From: Aplectana chamaeleonis
Taxonomy: Eukaryota; Nematoda; Chromadorea; Rhabditida; Cosmocercidae
DNA length: 64,000 bases
Direction: 5' to 3'
Assembly: GCA_029168955.1 (NCBI GenBank)
Contig: JAPDOI010000701.1
Location: 242,652 to 306,651 of the forward strand
Of the stretch, positions 1-12,080 are shown piece after piece. The stretch's first letter is position 1, and each line of letters opens with the position of its first letter. The notes under the pieces are model-generated. The model worked only from the letters and a program-made list of their open reading frames with translations. It was not told the DNA's origin and made no database searches. The position numbers and the translations under genes are program-made.

Positions 1-42
1 ATTTAATATGATTAGTACTCCTGTGTTTCATAATCCTTATAC

Positions 43-521
43 TTAAAGGCACAGTCCAACCTCAGAGATAATTTTTGATATATTGGTCCGGTTGCCGCCT
101 TTAGCAACCCTGCCAAGCACGAAATCTCAATTCGCTCAAATAAGCGAGAAAAAGCCAGGAAAAAAGTCGGCCACGCCCCCTTGAAAAAAAGGGTTACGCC
201 CACTGGCAGGATTCCGACCTCAATGGGGAAGAGACGCGCGAATGATTTTATTCAAAATCTATGTTCTTCTATTTGCTTTTGACCTGGCTTTATATTGTGG
301 TCTGCTTCAGAACGATAGCTGCGAATAACGAGAAAATACAGGCACGAGACAACTCGTTCGCGAACTTCTAGCCGTTCAAAACTGAATTTTTTGAAGAGCC
401 GTAACTCCGTTCGTAGTGAGTTCTGAGCGATTTTGGAGACACCGTTGTGATCAGCGTGAAATTTTCTCCAAGACAGGCAAAAAAACGAAAAAACGATTCT
501 GAGGTTGGACTGTGGCTTTAA
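43..521. mobile_element. TTAA-flanked MITE, family C
   Basis: The left end reads TTAA then AGGCACAGTCCAACCTCAGA. The right end is its inverse, close to TCTGAGGTTGGACTGTGGCT, followed by TTAA. The terminal inverted repeats (TIRs) are about 20 bp with one clear mismatch, and both are bounded by TTAA at 43-46 and 518-521. A TTAA duplication is typical of the piggyBac superfamily. There is no transposase reading frame, so this is a non-autonomous copy. The left half recurs at 52783-53000. Confidence 0.8.
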
Positions 522-538
522 AGCAGTTATGTCCCGAT

Positions 539-1626
<1,088 letters not shown>

Positions 1627-2179
1627 TTAAAGGCAGTGTTCGCAATGAAAAAGATGCTCTTTTTTGGCTATAACGTAGGCTTTCGGTCCCTATAAGAAGA
1701 GGATTAACGGAAGTGCGATGAAAAATTATCGGGAAGTGGGTGAAAATCTCGTGGGCTAGCCAACCCATTGTATGCTCTCGCTCGCGTCATATAATAGTTG
1801 TCTTGCGTTCGTTTTGTACTGCGATGAAAAGGCACCGAATTTTAAAAAACTCTTCAAAGCTTCTAATATACCAACATGTGCATCGGCCATTCATATTTTT
1901 ACAGAATTTCCGGCACAGGAAACAGAACGAAAATCCACCTGCCTTAAAATTTTGAAGCGCGAAGCCATCTCCCCGACATTAGGTTCGATGCATTGCCTGC
2001 AGTCTCCCGAAACACACAAACAGGCATAATTGACTTTTTCAGGTATTTCTCTGAACAGTTTCGCCCCGCTGCTTGAGTGTTCCCTGAATTTTCCCTATCA
2101 CCCTCTTTTTGATGAACTTACCTTCCCAAAAACATCACAAACTATGAATCAGTTTTTTTATCGTGAACACTGCCTTTAG
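1627..2179. mobile_element. TTAA-flanked MITE, family D
   Basis: The left end is TTAA followed by AGGCAGTGTTCGCAATGAAA. The right end is TTTATCGTGAACACTGCCTTTAG. The ends match the terminal motif shared by families A and B but the interior differs. The right target site reads TTAG, so it has mutated or the end has decayed. No transposase is encoded. Confidence 0.72.
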
Positions 2180-3711
2180 GGGAGGGAACGATCGCGACAA
2201 AAAAAGACCTTAACACGTTCTATCGGCAGTACGGGACAGATGGGAGTAGTGGGTGTGGTATATCCCTCGTCGGTCCATCGCCGACGTCTTAGAGGGTAGA
2301 GAGACCTCAGCCAATTAGCCAACGGAGGGATACGCCCCGCCCCGTTCTCCCACCTAGTCCTGTACCGTTCTATTGACTGAGCAGTTGAAGCCCGCAGGTG
2401 CTGGAATTGCACTAACTGACTAGACTACTTTTTTAAATTAAACAGCAGCTGACCTACACTTCTACACACACGTTTATAAAGAAGCCGCTGATCGAAGAAA
2501 AGCCTGGAAAGCAGTCGAAAAAAAAGAACAATCCCTTGCCTCCACGGTAAATCTATAGATAAAACAAAAACTGCTTCCGCCTTGATGCGGGCTTTTCGCT
2601 GCTGACTAAAATTCTGGATTACTCACTACTCTTCCAATAGAGCCTTTAGGAGGCTACAGATAAGGATTAAAAATGGGTTGAAAGCACCCGTGATAAAAAA
2701 AAACTCACCCACCAATCCTGTTGGAGTAGGTTTCAGCGTTTCGGGGAAATTCCAAGTTGGGTATAACACTTACAGCTCGAATATCGACACCTATAATGAA
2801 CACAGTGGACCTATTCAAACCAAAGTGATGACGGCAAAATCCTTTGAATGGCACTTACCAATACTACGTAATACTGAGTGACTCCAAATCGAAAAAAGTG
2901 CAATGTAGATTAAAAAAGTTTTCCAATCATCCCTGAAAGATTTGATTAGGGTAAGGAGAGGGTAAGTAGTTCTTCAGTATGCCATTCAGCGGGTTGACTG
3001 AGTTTCTTTTTTCCCACGAAATGTGACACAAAACCCTTTTATACCTATATGACAGGCTATCAAAAATATTACAGATGATATTAACAGATGGTCAACAACT
3101 ATAACATAATGGAAAACACAATTACTATTATCCAGATTTCAATCAATACTCACAAACAAAGCAAAAGCAACGCTCAACCTACTTTGGCGAACAAATGACT
3201 GTGGTCATTCGCTATTCTAAGTGAAATCTCAAATTGATTTCCGTTTTTCCTCATGAATCATTACAGACACATTGAACAAAAGGAATCACAACAATCTTCT
3301 CAATCCATATGAAGGCTCTTTCATCCTTCTCAATCCACAGATTTCCCTACAAGTTGATAAATTTTGTTGGAATTTAACTTCAACCTTCAAGGAGCCCTCA
3401 AAAACAAAACGCGCGCCTGTAACGTGACACCTCAAACAAAGATCACGCACTGGCAAGCCGATACTCCGCTTAGTTTCCAAGAGAGACCATGTCGACCCCA
3501 GATCTGCGGACCAGATATTAGAAGATAGATTCCTCGAATGATCGATCCCATTCGGAAGATTGACCTTTGGAATGGGTGGCACTCTACCAGTCCCGTGTTC
3601 CAGGCACGTGCTTTGTTTTTGAGAGGTATTTTAACGTTGGAGTTGAATTCAAACAAAGGTGATGAGCCTGCAGGAACATGAGCACTGTTAGTCACAGAAA
3701 AATCTGGGAGA
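2180..3711. other. Stretch without a recognised gene, 3' of the minus-strand host gene
   Basis: This lies downstream (in the gene's sense) of the stop codon at 3712. A 98-codon and an 87-codon open frame on the minus strand (3286-3695) show no domain and no good splice sites, so I do not call them. The rest is A/T-rich non-coding DNA. Confidence 0.5.
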
Positions 3712-3853
3712 TCACAACTCAGCGACGGATCGGTCCATCTCTTCTCTGATCTCAGCGTACATCAAATCGTAAATGTACTTCTTGCGCTCCTTGCCAGTCA
3801 TGGCCTCCATCTCATCGCGACGCTGTGAGGCAAATTTGCGCCTCTCGTAATCA
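3712..3853 (-). CDS. Unrecognised gene, terminal exon with stop
   Basis: The acceptor is CTCTTTTAG. The exon starts in phase 2 and ends in a TGA stop at 3712-3714. It encodes a highly charged C-terminus, DYERRKFASQRRDEMEAM then TGKERKKYIYDLMYAEIREE and MDRSVAEL. It may form a helix or coiled coil. Confidence 0.74.
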
Positions 3854-5675
3854 CTAAAAGAGTTTTGTAAGTGACGTCTAGTAGCTGAGTGTATCATGTA
3901 TCTCTGGATTAATGGACTCACAACAGTTTATTCAGCTCATGCCGCATATATCTCACGAAAACGTCGCTGAGTGCAAACCGGTTGTCATGATTGCCGAATC
4001 CATAGGCCCAGATCAGCGCGACTGAAACTAGTCATGGCAGTTCTCACCCAGTGAAATGCGGGATTGCGGGATTCAAAATGAGATACTATCACTCACAACT
4101 TAGTGCTGACAAGTCGTTAGACCTGAGTGGCACGTAGTCGCAGGTGCTCTTGTTTGACGATGCACTCAAGCAGCGGATTTGGGCACGCGTGAACAGCTTA
4201 AAGTAGGCGGTTTCATAGTGCTAATATAGAGCGGGTTGATCCCGTATTATAGTACCATTGGAACGGCCGTAGATACAAATCGATGAACCGTCTTCTCCAG
4301 TGTGCTGGCGTTCTCCATGGTGCAGTTTGCCAACGCATCGCGAAGAGTGGAATCAGCCTTCGTGAAAGGATTACGAACGACCAGCGAGCTGTGTATCCTT
4401 TGAGCACAAAACTGCTCAAGCCTCATTCCCTGAAGGTATTCCTGCTTTCATCAATTGTGGGATTAGGAGTGTCATGCGTTTACTTACATTATGTTCCACG
4501 ACGGGATAGATCACCTTGGCTGCGTTCTTTCCCCGTTTTCTCCTCATCTCGAGAACCACCGAGTTGAGCTGATAAAGGGTATTATATTGTTATAATGTTC
4601 TGTTCAGTGCACGATGAGCTCATTACGACTAAATTCTACAACCGCTTGTTCCCCAAAAACTTTTTCAGAGCTTTCACAGCCTCGTTGTGTGGAATACCAT
4701 TTGCTTCATCTTCAATGTTTCTTCAAATTCAATTAGTATTACTTGCTTAAAGGTTGCTCTCGGCGTCTTCACCATTAAAAGGATGGAGTTTTAAGAAACT
4801 CTATTTCTAACACACAACTCAAGCTTCCCGTGTCACTCCTGAGCTCCATTACAGATGAATTAGTTGCTGATGACTTGGAGAGTGCACAAGACACAGTGGT
4901 GGGCGCCCAAAGAGTACGCATGAGACTTGAAGATTGAATTATGATTGCTGGAATTTAGCCTACTATAATTCGGCCCAGTACGTTCCAAAAGTTCAAAAGC
5001 GACTAAGAAATCGTGAGCAAGAGTAGAAAACTGGCTTGTCAGCCCCTTCGCTCACCCATCTTAACCAGGTTTAGGTTTTGGCTGGAAGACCGCTCAACAT
5101 CGTGCACTTTCTCACTGAGGCCATGACGACCTGCGCACTCTTACTCAAGTCTCGCGTTTTCTCCATGACTTCTCCCTCCTAAAGCCCTATCCTTTACTCT
5201 CAAAAGCTAGATTTGAAACCCTGTACTATTGTTGGTAACATGCCCTTTCCCGAAATTAAACCTGTGACTATGGAGAGCATACGTCTCACAAAATTTTAGC
5301 GCATACCACCCTCTCTCATAATAAGGATACCAATCTCACCACTATGGCGATCGCAGTCTGGCTCTCGAAGCACGCTCTTTCTTCTTCATTCCTCGCTGCT
5401 TTTCTCAACAAAGAGTCGACATCAATTAACTTGTCATGAACGAATCGGTTGAGTCGATCCTACATGGTAAAAATATGGTGATATTTATACAAGTAGGTAC
5501 ATAGATAAATATAAATAGTTTGATAATTTTACAATATATATAGGACAGCTGCAAATAGATACAGCTAAATATCTACCTTAGCGGCCGAGTAGCTGACGTA
5601 ATTACCATTGTCATCTCGGCAGAGCTTGATGATGCTTTTCACTCGTATCGTACCTTCACGACTCGTTTCATTCGC
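3712..5675 (-). CDS. Unrecognised multi-exon host gene, 3' portion (gene model)
   Basis: I do not recognise the family. Six exons have good splice signals, and two more are tentative. From 5' to 3' on the minus strand they are 5577-5675, 5340-5459, (about 4835-4870 and about 4680-4712, tentative), 4488-4568, 4256-4441, 4097-4220, 3922-4021 and 3712-3853. Apart from the two weak exons, each donor phase fits the next acceptor. The protein is soluble-looking and helix-rich, with no membrane segment. Recognisable phrases are KSIIKLCRDDNGNYVSYSA, DRLNRFVHDKLIDVDSLLRK, RKRGKNAAKVIYPVVEH, SSLVVRNPFTKADSTLRDAL and FALIWAYGFGNHDNRFALSD. The charged C-terminus ends DLMYAEIREEMDRSVAEL and then stop. The 5' exons must lie above 5.7 kb, but a dead retroelement occupies 6.2-6.6 kb and I could not find them. 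The codon-level quality indicates a conserved gene rather than transposon sequence. Confidence 0.7.
3922..4021 (-). CDS. Unrecognised gene, exon (phase 1 to 2)
   Basis: The acceptor is TAGTTTCAG and the donor is CTGTT then GTGAGTCC. It encodes ALIWAYGFGNHDNRFALSD and VFVRYMRHELNKL. The phases on both sides agree with the neighbouring exons, which is strong support for the model. Confidence 0.75.
4097..4220 (-). CDS. Unrecognised gene, exon (41 codons + 1)
   Basis: The acceptor is TATATTAG and the donor is AGTT then GTGAGTG, ending in phase 1. It encodes HYETAYFKLFTRAQIRCLSA, then SSNKSTCDYVPLRSNDLSALS. The single leftover T combines with TC of the next exon to give Phe. Confidence 0.75.
4256..4441 (-). 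CDS. Unrecognised gene, exon (62 codons)
   Basis: The acceptor is TGAAAGCAG and the donor is ATG then GTACT; phase 0 at both ends. It encodes EYLQGMRLEQFCAQRIHSSL followed by VVRNPFTKADSTLRDALANC and a helical tail ending VSTAVPM. It is the longest and best-supported exon of this gene. Confidence 0.75.
4488..4568 (-). CDS. Unrecognised gene, exon (27 codons)
   Basis: The acceptor is TTTATCAG and the donor is AAT then GTAAGTA. It is phase 0 at both ends and encodes a basic segment, LNSVVLEMRRKRGKNAAKV, continuing IYPVVEHN. The exon upstream (near 4680-4712, reading EANGIPHNEA) joins in phase only if the donor GTGAAAG is used. A longer version ending KKFLGNKR would be out of phase. Confidence 0.72.
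5340..5459 (-). CDS. Unrecognised gene, exon (40 codons)
   Basis: The acceptor is CATGTAG and the donor is GTG then GTGAGATT. The exon is exactly 40 codons, phase 0 to phase 0. It begins DRLNRFVHDKLIDVDSLLRK and ends in an acidic helical stretch. It joins the upstream exon in frame. Confidence 0.7.
5577..5675 (-). CDS. Unrecognised gene, exon (33 codons)
   Basis: The acceptor is ...ATTAAG before GCG and the donor is AAG then GTAGAT, phase 0 at both ends. It encodes ANETSREGTIRVKSIIKLC and RDDNGNYVSYSAAK. This is the most 5' exon I can support. Confidence 0.68.
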
Positions 5676-6179
5676 CTTAATTTATGTCAACTAACTTAGC
5701 GGTTTCAAGTAAAGAATCGGTACTCGGTTGGCAACGCTATCCCACCTTCTCTGCGCTCGCTGGTGTTGAAAGACTCGTGTCTGGAACCGGATTGTCCGCA
5801 CGATGACATTTTCTAGGAGCAGTATCCTTGGATGGGGTTGAATGATCCGCAGGCTGAACCTTTCTGACGACAGTTTCTCGTCTCTAGACAAAAGACGTTG
5901 GGATTGAAATAGTCTCGAATGTTGAACAGTGTAGCGACAACTGACCGCACGCTTTGACACGGGCATCATCCGGTCTGAATCTGTATCAGAGGTTGATTGC
6001 TCGGTGCTCGACATAATTTCCAGATTATCACCAACCAAACTTGCGGGCAGAAACCAGTGAAGGAGCACTGTCAGCTGCAAGCTCAACGATTCCGTATCAA
6101 CATTATAAAGCAACCAAATCATCCGTCGTGGAGGGGGCTTAACCCCGTTAGAGAGAGAAGTATAAGAAAGCCATTCGCC

Positions 6180-6575
6180 GATGCTCCAAACAAAGTCAAT
6201 TTGCAAAGATGGCACGACTCACAGCAAGAACGACTCCGGCTTTTGCGCGAGGAGCACACCAAGTTCGTACGGTGTCATCTTGAAAAGGTGGCGGTGAATC
6301 CTATTCTAGGAGAAGTACCGCCCCCAAGCTGCAAATCTGAGACTCAACTCGGAAGAAGGACGAGATGCACACTCGCATCGCTGCGGTCACTCGACAATGC
6401 TCATGTCCTACGTCAGCAAGATTGACAGCAGCAAATCTGATGTTTGTCTGGATTGCGGTACTATCGGCCATGATACAGTACATCTATTTAACTGTCCGGT
6501 GAGACCTACCACGCTGACCACAATGGATCTATGGACGAATCCACTACTGGTCGCACAGTTTCTCCGCCTATGACA
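6180..6575 (+). pseudogene. Non-LTR retrotransposon ORF2 C-terminus, frameshifted remnant
   Basis: The remnant contains TQLGRRTRCTLASLRS, then after a +1 frame change near 6391 it continues SKIDSSKSDVCLDCGTIG and HDTVHLFNCPVRPTTLTT, ending MDLWTNPLLVAQFLRL and stop. The RRTRxxLxxLRSG block followed by a C-x2-C-x4-H-x4-H-x3-C-like knuckle (CLDCGTIGHDTVHLFNC) and DLWTNP is the familiar C-terminal tail of jockey/CR1/I-type ORF2 proteins. The reverse transcriptase and endonuclease are absent. It is plus strand, opposite to the host gene just below it. Confidence 0.72.
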
Positions 6576-7339
6576 AAACCCTCTATGTGGCTGCAAAGAA
6601 GAAGAAGAAGGAATTTCGCCCAGAGAAGCACAGTACTACAATTTTTTGTCAACGGAAGGGGGTCGTAGCTACGCCGAAAATGGGCGCAACGGCCTGCTCA
6701 ACCTTAGTTAACGCTGTTAACGCACACCCCTGGAGGCTACCGTAACCTACCCTAGTTGGACTGATTGACACATTGAGAAGCGAAAAATTTCGATTTTTTT
6801 TCCCTTTTTTTCAGGTACTCTGTACATGAAATGTTGAAATTTATTTCACGAACGGAGGCTGGTAAAATTTTCAAAAATTTTGGTCACCAGGGGGTCCGAG
6901 CTCCGTTGAGATCCGCCGCAAGGGTCTGCTGGACCCTGCCAGCTGACCAAGTCCAAAATAGAAGCAAAACACTGAGGACAGCCGGGTGTCTTCGACGCCA
7001 CCACGTACTCCGCCCTCCCCCTGTACTCAAAACATTTTAAAAACAAACAAAATAAAAAATATACGAAAGTGAGTACCTGGGATTTTTCAGCTTTTCTGGT
7101 TGCTGCAGTCGGGAACGCGCGAAACAGGCGTCTGGACGTGTCCGGGCCTGAAACACTTGCATATTAGGACACAAAGCAATTGAAAATTCCAAATGAAATT
7201 CAACGGCGATTTTTGCACACATAAAATAACGAACGCGTTAAAGGATGAATAATGTCCAATCTTATCTAAAGGCTCAGCTGTCAATCGGGCTTAACACTCG
7301 TTTGGGAGCCGCCTCGTAACAACGAAGCAATCAGGTTTA
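6576..7339. other. No gene; copies of a dispersed repeat
   Basis: Segments at 6655-6720 and 6890-6960 (core GGGGGTCGTAGCTACGCC and GGGGGTCCGAGCTCCG, then 'GGCCTGCTCAACC'-like text) are related to each other and to 10150-10260 and 10480-10550. I read these as degraded copies of one repeat family. No coding exon is supported. Confidence 0.5.
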
Positions 7340-7785
7340 ACTCGAGCTCGCACTATTCAGAGGAAATTTTCGCTCTGCCAAGTGAAAATGAAAAGCGACT
7401 TCAAGGTACTGCCCTTCTCTGAGCCGAATTCCGGTTCGTAATTGCGTCTCGACACGCTCTGCGGCCTCGCGCTTTCGAGTCGGAAGAGTTTCCAGCGCCG
7501 CCGCCGCCGATCTGTTGACTCCAGGCGGGACTTAGAAACTGGAAACTGAACAAAATTGGAAGAAAACTGCATAAAAAACCATAAAGAGTCGGCTTTGGCG
7601 CTGGAAACTCGACCGACTAGAGCGCGTGCGGCCGCAAAGCGTGTCGAGACGCAATTGCGGACCGGAATTTGGCCCAGAGAAGCGCAGAAGGGCAGCCGCA
7701 TTATTTCGCCTGAAGGTGAAGCCGCAATACATTTTAACCTGGTACAGCGATAATTTCAACAAAATGAGGCGAGCTTCATTCGAGA
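7340..7785. repeat. Foldback element (long inverted repeat), centre near 7545
   Basis: The left arm (7350-7540) and right arm (7560-7780) are near-inverse copies. CGTAATTGCGTCTCGACACG on the left matches CGTGTCGAGACGCAATTGCG on the right, and the GAGTTTCCAGCGCC and GGCGCTGGAAACTC segments pair. The opposing open frames here are the two readings of this palindrome. A related segment occurs at 50410-50490. Confidence 0.75.
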
Positions 7786-7849
7786 CTAGTTAGAGGTGAC
7801 TCCCAATCAGAGTACTGCACGAGATGCGAAGAAGATATTTTTATCTCAG

Positions 7850-8165
7850 ACCCCCCCCTCGTGATTCGGTTAAAATTTTGAAGATTTTCCCGCCCCCCCA
7901 CACTGGTAGCGTGATTTGATAGAATTTTTGGCGATTTCTTCAGACCCCCACCCCGCCCCGAGAAGCGTGACCTGGTTCAGTTTCGTTTGCAAAATTTACA
8001 AAAAAAGGACCAATTCATGTAAATTGGGATGAATAATCGATTTTTTCGTAAATAAAAGGACTCTGAACAGTGCACATCCCCATTCAGAATGGTCCACTTG
8101 ATCTCCCGGTGGAGCTCAACCCCCCCCCCCCATCAACCCTTTCCCATTTCAGACCCCCTTCGTAG
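7850..8165. other. C-rich tracts, no gene
   Basis: There are repeated runs of 5-13 cytosines (near 7852, 7895, 7945, 8120-8132 and 8155), several preceded by TTCAGA. There is no exon. The complementary strand is G-rich and could form G-quadruplexes. Confidence 0.6.
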
Positions 8166-8419
8166 AGCTCCACACCCTGCGCCGAATCCTTCTCCTACCC
8201 CACGAAGCTTTCCAATTTTGACCTATTTCGTGTAAAGCCTAGCTTGCTCGGATGAATGCTGGCGGAGCAAGCAGCGGAGAGATCGCTCATAGCAAAACAC
8301 CAATGATAAGGACTATTGGATATGACAAACCCGATAGGCCCAACTTTTGCCGGCTTAAAATGAACGAGATAGGCTATACTTGGTGCAGAAGAATTTAGAA
8401 CTTAGCCGTACTGGAAGCG

Positions 8420-8970
8420 GACATTGCTAACCCGTGCATGCTGCGTCACGGTCGGTGAGCGTCGCGTGCGGCGAAGTGGGCGCCGAAGCGGCATTCCAGC
8501 ATTTACACGAAATCAAGTAAACCGGCATATCCAAGAGATTTATTTACTGAGCTGCGTTGTTTTTAGGTCATAAACGGTAACCGTTTCCCCATATGCTGTG
8601 CTGAAGACTCCGAGACGATGGTGGGTGTTTTGCGTCCGCAGCGTGCGCGACTCTCACCCGACCGTGACGACACTGCTCTATGACACTGCTCACCCGCGTG
8701 CGTACACGTCGCGGTCCGGTGTGTGTCGCGCGCGCAACGAGCGCTCAAAACTCACCACCATTCGGAAGCCTTCAGCTCTCCATACGAGTAAATGGAAATG
8801 GCTATATATTATAACGGGAAATCTACGCCACAAAACGAATGACGCTCCAGAGCATGCCAGTTTATCTGATTTCACTTAGAAGTGGAATGTCGCGTTTCCG
8901 CCGCGCGCGACGCTCACCGACCGCGACGCAGCACGCACGGGTGAACAATGTCCGCCTCCCAAAAATAGCT
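8420..8970. repeat. Inverted repeat pair with CpG-rich arms
   Basis: The left arm (about 8420-8510, containing TGCGTCACGGTCGGTGAGCG) is matched in inverse by the right arm (about 8883-8965, containing CGCTCACCGACCGCGACGCA). Further partial copies lie at 10805-10870 and 10965-11045. This looks like a MITE family with long arms and inner CGCGTGCGTACACGT-type sequence. No protein is recognisable. Confidence 0.62.
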
Positions 8971-8987
8971 AAGGTTAGAGAGCTATT

Positions 8988-9177
8988 GGTGCTATGTGGG
9001 AAGGGGGGCACTGTTGTATCGCACTTGGCCACGCCCATATTTTCCGGGCCGCAATGACTCTCCTGATTTTGGCAAGGGAGGGAAACCCCGGGTAGGTGCT
9101 CAAATTTAGTGCGGCACAGTAAAATGGGCGTGGCCAAGTCCATCGCGCCATAATGCCCCCCCTTCCCACATAGCGCC
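8988..9177. mobile_element. 190-bp hAT-like MITE with 8-bp target duplication
   Basis: The left TIR is GGTGCTATGTGGGAAGGGGG. The right TIR is the inverse of GGCGCTATGTGGGAAGGGGG. The flanks carry a perfect 8-bp duplication, GAGCTATT, at 8980-8987 and 9178-9185. An 8-bp duplication is a hAT-superfamily hallmark. The interior carries a second inverted pair (TGGCCACGCCC and GGGCGTGGCCA). No transposase frame is present. Confidence 0.8.
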
Positions 9178-9185
9178 GAGCTATT

Positions 9186-12080
9186 ATTCGAGACAAGACC
9201 ATTAGAACCGTAGTTCTCTATGTAAGAAGACACCAGACCTACTAGATGCAAATAAACTATCACATTCTGACAGAAACTTAAAGCAGCTTGGTTACAAATA
9301 AATTAATTTCACACAATGTTACAGGCAGAAACCTTGTACGTACTCAGAAAACCGCCGAATTCAATGCTTGTTCAAGATGCATTCAACTCGAGTGACCACA
9401 CCCATAAAGTGGCTCTGTCGCAGGATCAACTGCTCCAAACAGCAGCATGTGCTGCAAAATTTTGTCGCAGGGGCACGTGCTGCAAAATTTAATTGAATGC
9501 GTACTTAATTCAAGTTGAATGTGTATTCGACACGCATTGAATTCGGTGATTGTCTGAGTGAGCTGTCACTATTCAAAAGTACCAGTTGTCTGAATAAGCT
9601 GGCATTATTCAAAAGTACCAGTTCAATGTATTAATGTTTTTTTCGTTAATACACTCAGCCTGTATAGTCTCAACGATCAGCTTCAGGAAACTCGACAAGA
9701 ATGAAAGGGAGGTATGCGAGAGCAACGAGCAAACCAGGAAATCAACATATAAATGGGAAGAGTCGCTTTTAGGCCTTAAAGCCATGTAGTAATAATTATG
9801 TACAAGTATAGTTATAGTTACTCAGAAACTTGTTTCGAAAAGGTAACGCCGCTGAAGAGGGAAAGTTAGACGCCATCAAGACGGCTGTCAATCGATTTGA
9901 CAGGAAGGAGCGGCTTTGAACTTGTAAGCGGGCGGGAAATTCAAAAGAGTGATGCTAACCATGACGCGCCGTGACTACGGACCCTGCACACTACTGCACG
10001 CCTCGTATTACTTTAGGTGCTGGGCAAACTTACAAGTTTAGGTGATGGCAAATCTGTAAGCCATGTTTCGTCGTTTTAAAGGATTTCAAGATAATTCTAT
10101 CGATTTTAGGGCACTTCTCAAACACTACGAGAAAGGGTCGTTGAAGTTCTTCCAAACTCAAACAGGGTGAGTGGTCGTAGCTCCTGCAAGAGCTTTGCCA
10201 GCCGACTGTTGTACCCTGCCACCAGGGTTGAGCAGGGTTGCGACTTGGCGCAACGGGGATTGTAAAAATTTTGCAAACTTTCGAAACCAACGTGAAAATT
10301 TAGAGGGGCTCGTAGAATTCTGGTAGGAAAATAAGAATTGTATCCAAACAATTTGGTAAGGTAAAATGAGGTAGGAACAAGGAAATTAGTTTTTATATCA
10401 ACTTTGAAACTTTTTCCAAATTTGTCACCCAAAAAAATTTTTCAACTCGAGAGGGGATCGCAAATTTTTTCCAAAATTTCGGTCAACAGGGGGTCGTACC
10501 TCCGCCAAAAGTTGACGCAAAGGCCTGCTCAACACAAACCAGTAACGCTCAAAATCTACGGGTCTGCCCCCGATCTACGGTACCCCTATTTCTTGCGAGA
10601 CCGACATGGATTATGAATTCATAGTCGCGTGAGCATGATATGAAGCCATGGTCGCATGCGCGCCACCAATCCACGTCGGTCCCGCCTGGAAGTATCACGG
10701 TTTAAAATAAAGGTTCAGCAGCCCGTTGGCAAGGGTCTCGGAAAAGTTACGACCCCCCGCTAGGAACTTTTCTTTTGGAGATATTTTATGTTTTTCCCGT
10801 GGCTCCATGATGTTCCTCACCCGCGTGCGTACATGTCACGGTCCGATGAGTGTCGCGCGCGCGGCAAACACAAAGAATCCATTTTTGCGTGAACGAGTTT
10901 TCGGACCCTATACAAGGGAATGAAGTAGATGATGCTTCAAAACACGCCAATTCGCTCCGTTCAACCGGAATGTAGGGATGTCGCGTCGTCGCCTGTCTCT
11001 TCGCACGCGACGCAGCACGCACGGGTGAGCAATGCCGGCTCCCCGGAATGGCTGAATCCCGCCCCATACTTCGATAGTACCCCTTGTACCACAACTTTTC
11101 GTGTAGTGGAGCCACAGTTCATTGCAATGGAACTATTTTTCCGCTCACCAAAGGCTTTGAGAAGAATCGGGGTTTTCCTCCCCTTTAAAAATTATGTGAG
11201 TTCAAAGAGTCCGAGGCACGAAACTTAATCAAAACGCCACAAGAAGCGAGAAGAAAAGCAATTGAAATAAGAAATACAAAAAAAATTCAAGAATTATAAG
11301 AGCACAACAAAAAACAGCCACAACGAGTGACACCTCCATGGAGGACGCCGCCAAGCCGACTGTCGATCGATTCGACACGATCGTGCAGGTTTGAGCGTGA
11401 GCGGACGGGAAATTCAAAATGTCTGCTGTCGTTCTCACACGTTAAGCTTTATTGAACTTACAGAGATAATCACCGGAAATGGTGTGCCTCAGAAATTGCC
11501 GCGGAGTATTCAAGGGAATTTTAGCTTGCGTTGAATACATATGGACTGATATCCATCTTGGTGCTGGATATCAATCAATACCTGAATATCTAACACACTC
11601 GAGATCCTGTGATCATATCACTAAAAAGTTGTACGTTTCAGGGAAGGATTTCACTAGTACTTGGAAATACAATGGTACACAACTTCAGAAATGGCGGGCG
11701 AAGACGGCGCGGTTTGTTCTCAGGCCTATTTTAGAGTTCCATCGCAGCGTGGCGCGATGAGGTACTTCCTGTGCGCATTGATCGACAACGCTTCGCTCGT
11801 CGATTCGCATATGAATGATGAAATCGCGCCGCGATGCAACTCTAAGGACCCCTTACGCTCCGCCCATGGCGAGCGATGGACAGAGCCTCACCCCCCAAAT
11901 CGTCATCAATAGATGAAATAGTTTTAGCTCTCAAGAAATATCACTAATCCGCATTTATGATCGAGAACAAAATGTTCTTTCGACGCCCTACCCGCGCTTC
12001 ACAGTTTTCCGCGTATCATGCGCACGGTCCCGTGTACGTTTTTTTTGCATGACTTTCGAAGCCCCTCCAAGTTCTACACG
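9186..12080. other. Intergenic repeats, no gene recognised
   Basis: I see short direct repeats at 9430-9500 (TGCTGCAAAATTT twice) and 9540-9625 (ATTCAAAAGTACCAGTT twice). Copies of the GGGGGTCGTA... repeat lie at 10150-10260 and 10480-10550, and partial copies of the 8.4-8.97 kb repeat lie at 10805-11045. The longest open frames lack splice support and domains. Confidence 0.5.

Noticed and set aside
5691..6215. 174-codon minus-strand frame adjoining the unknown host gene
   Set aside because: It overlaps the opposite-strand retroelement tail and has no acceptor or donor in phase with the exon at 5577-5675.
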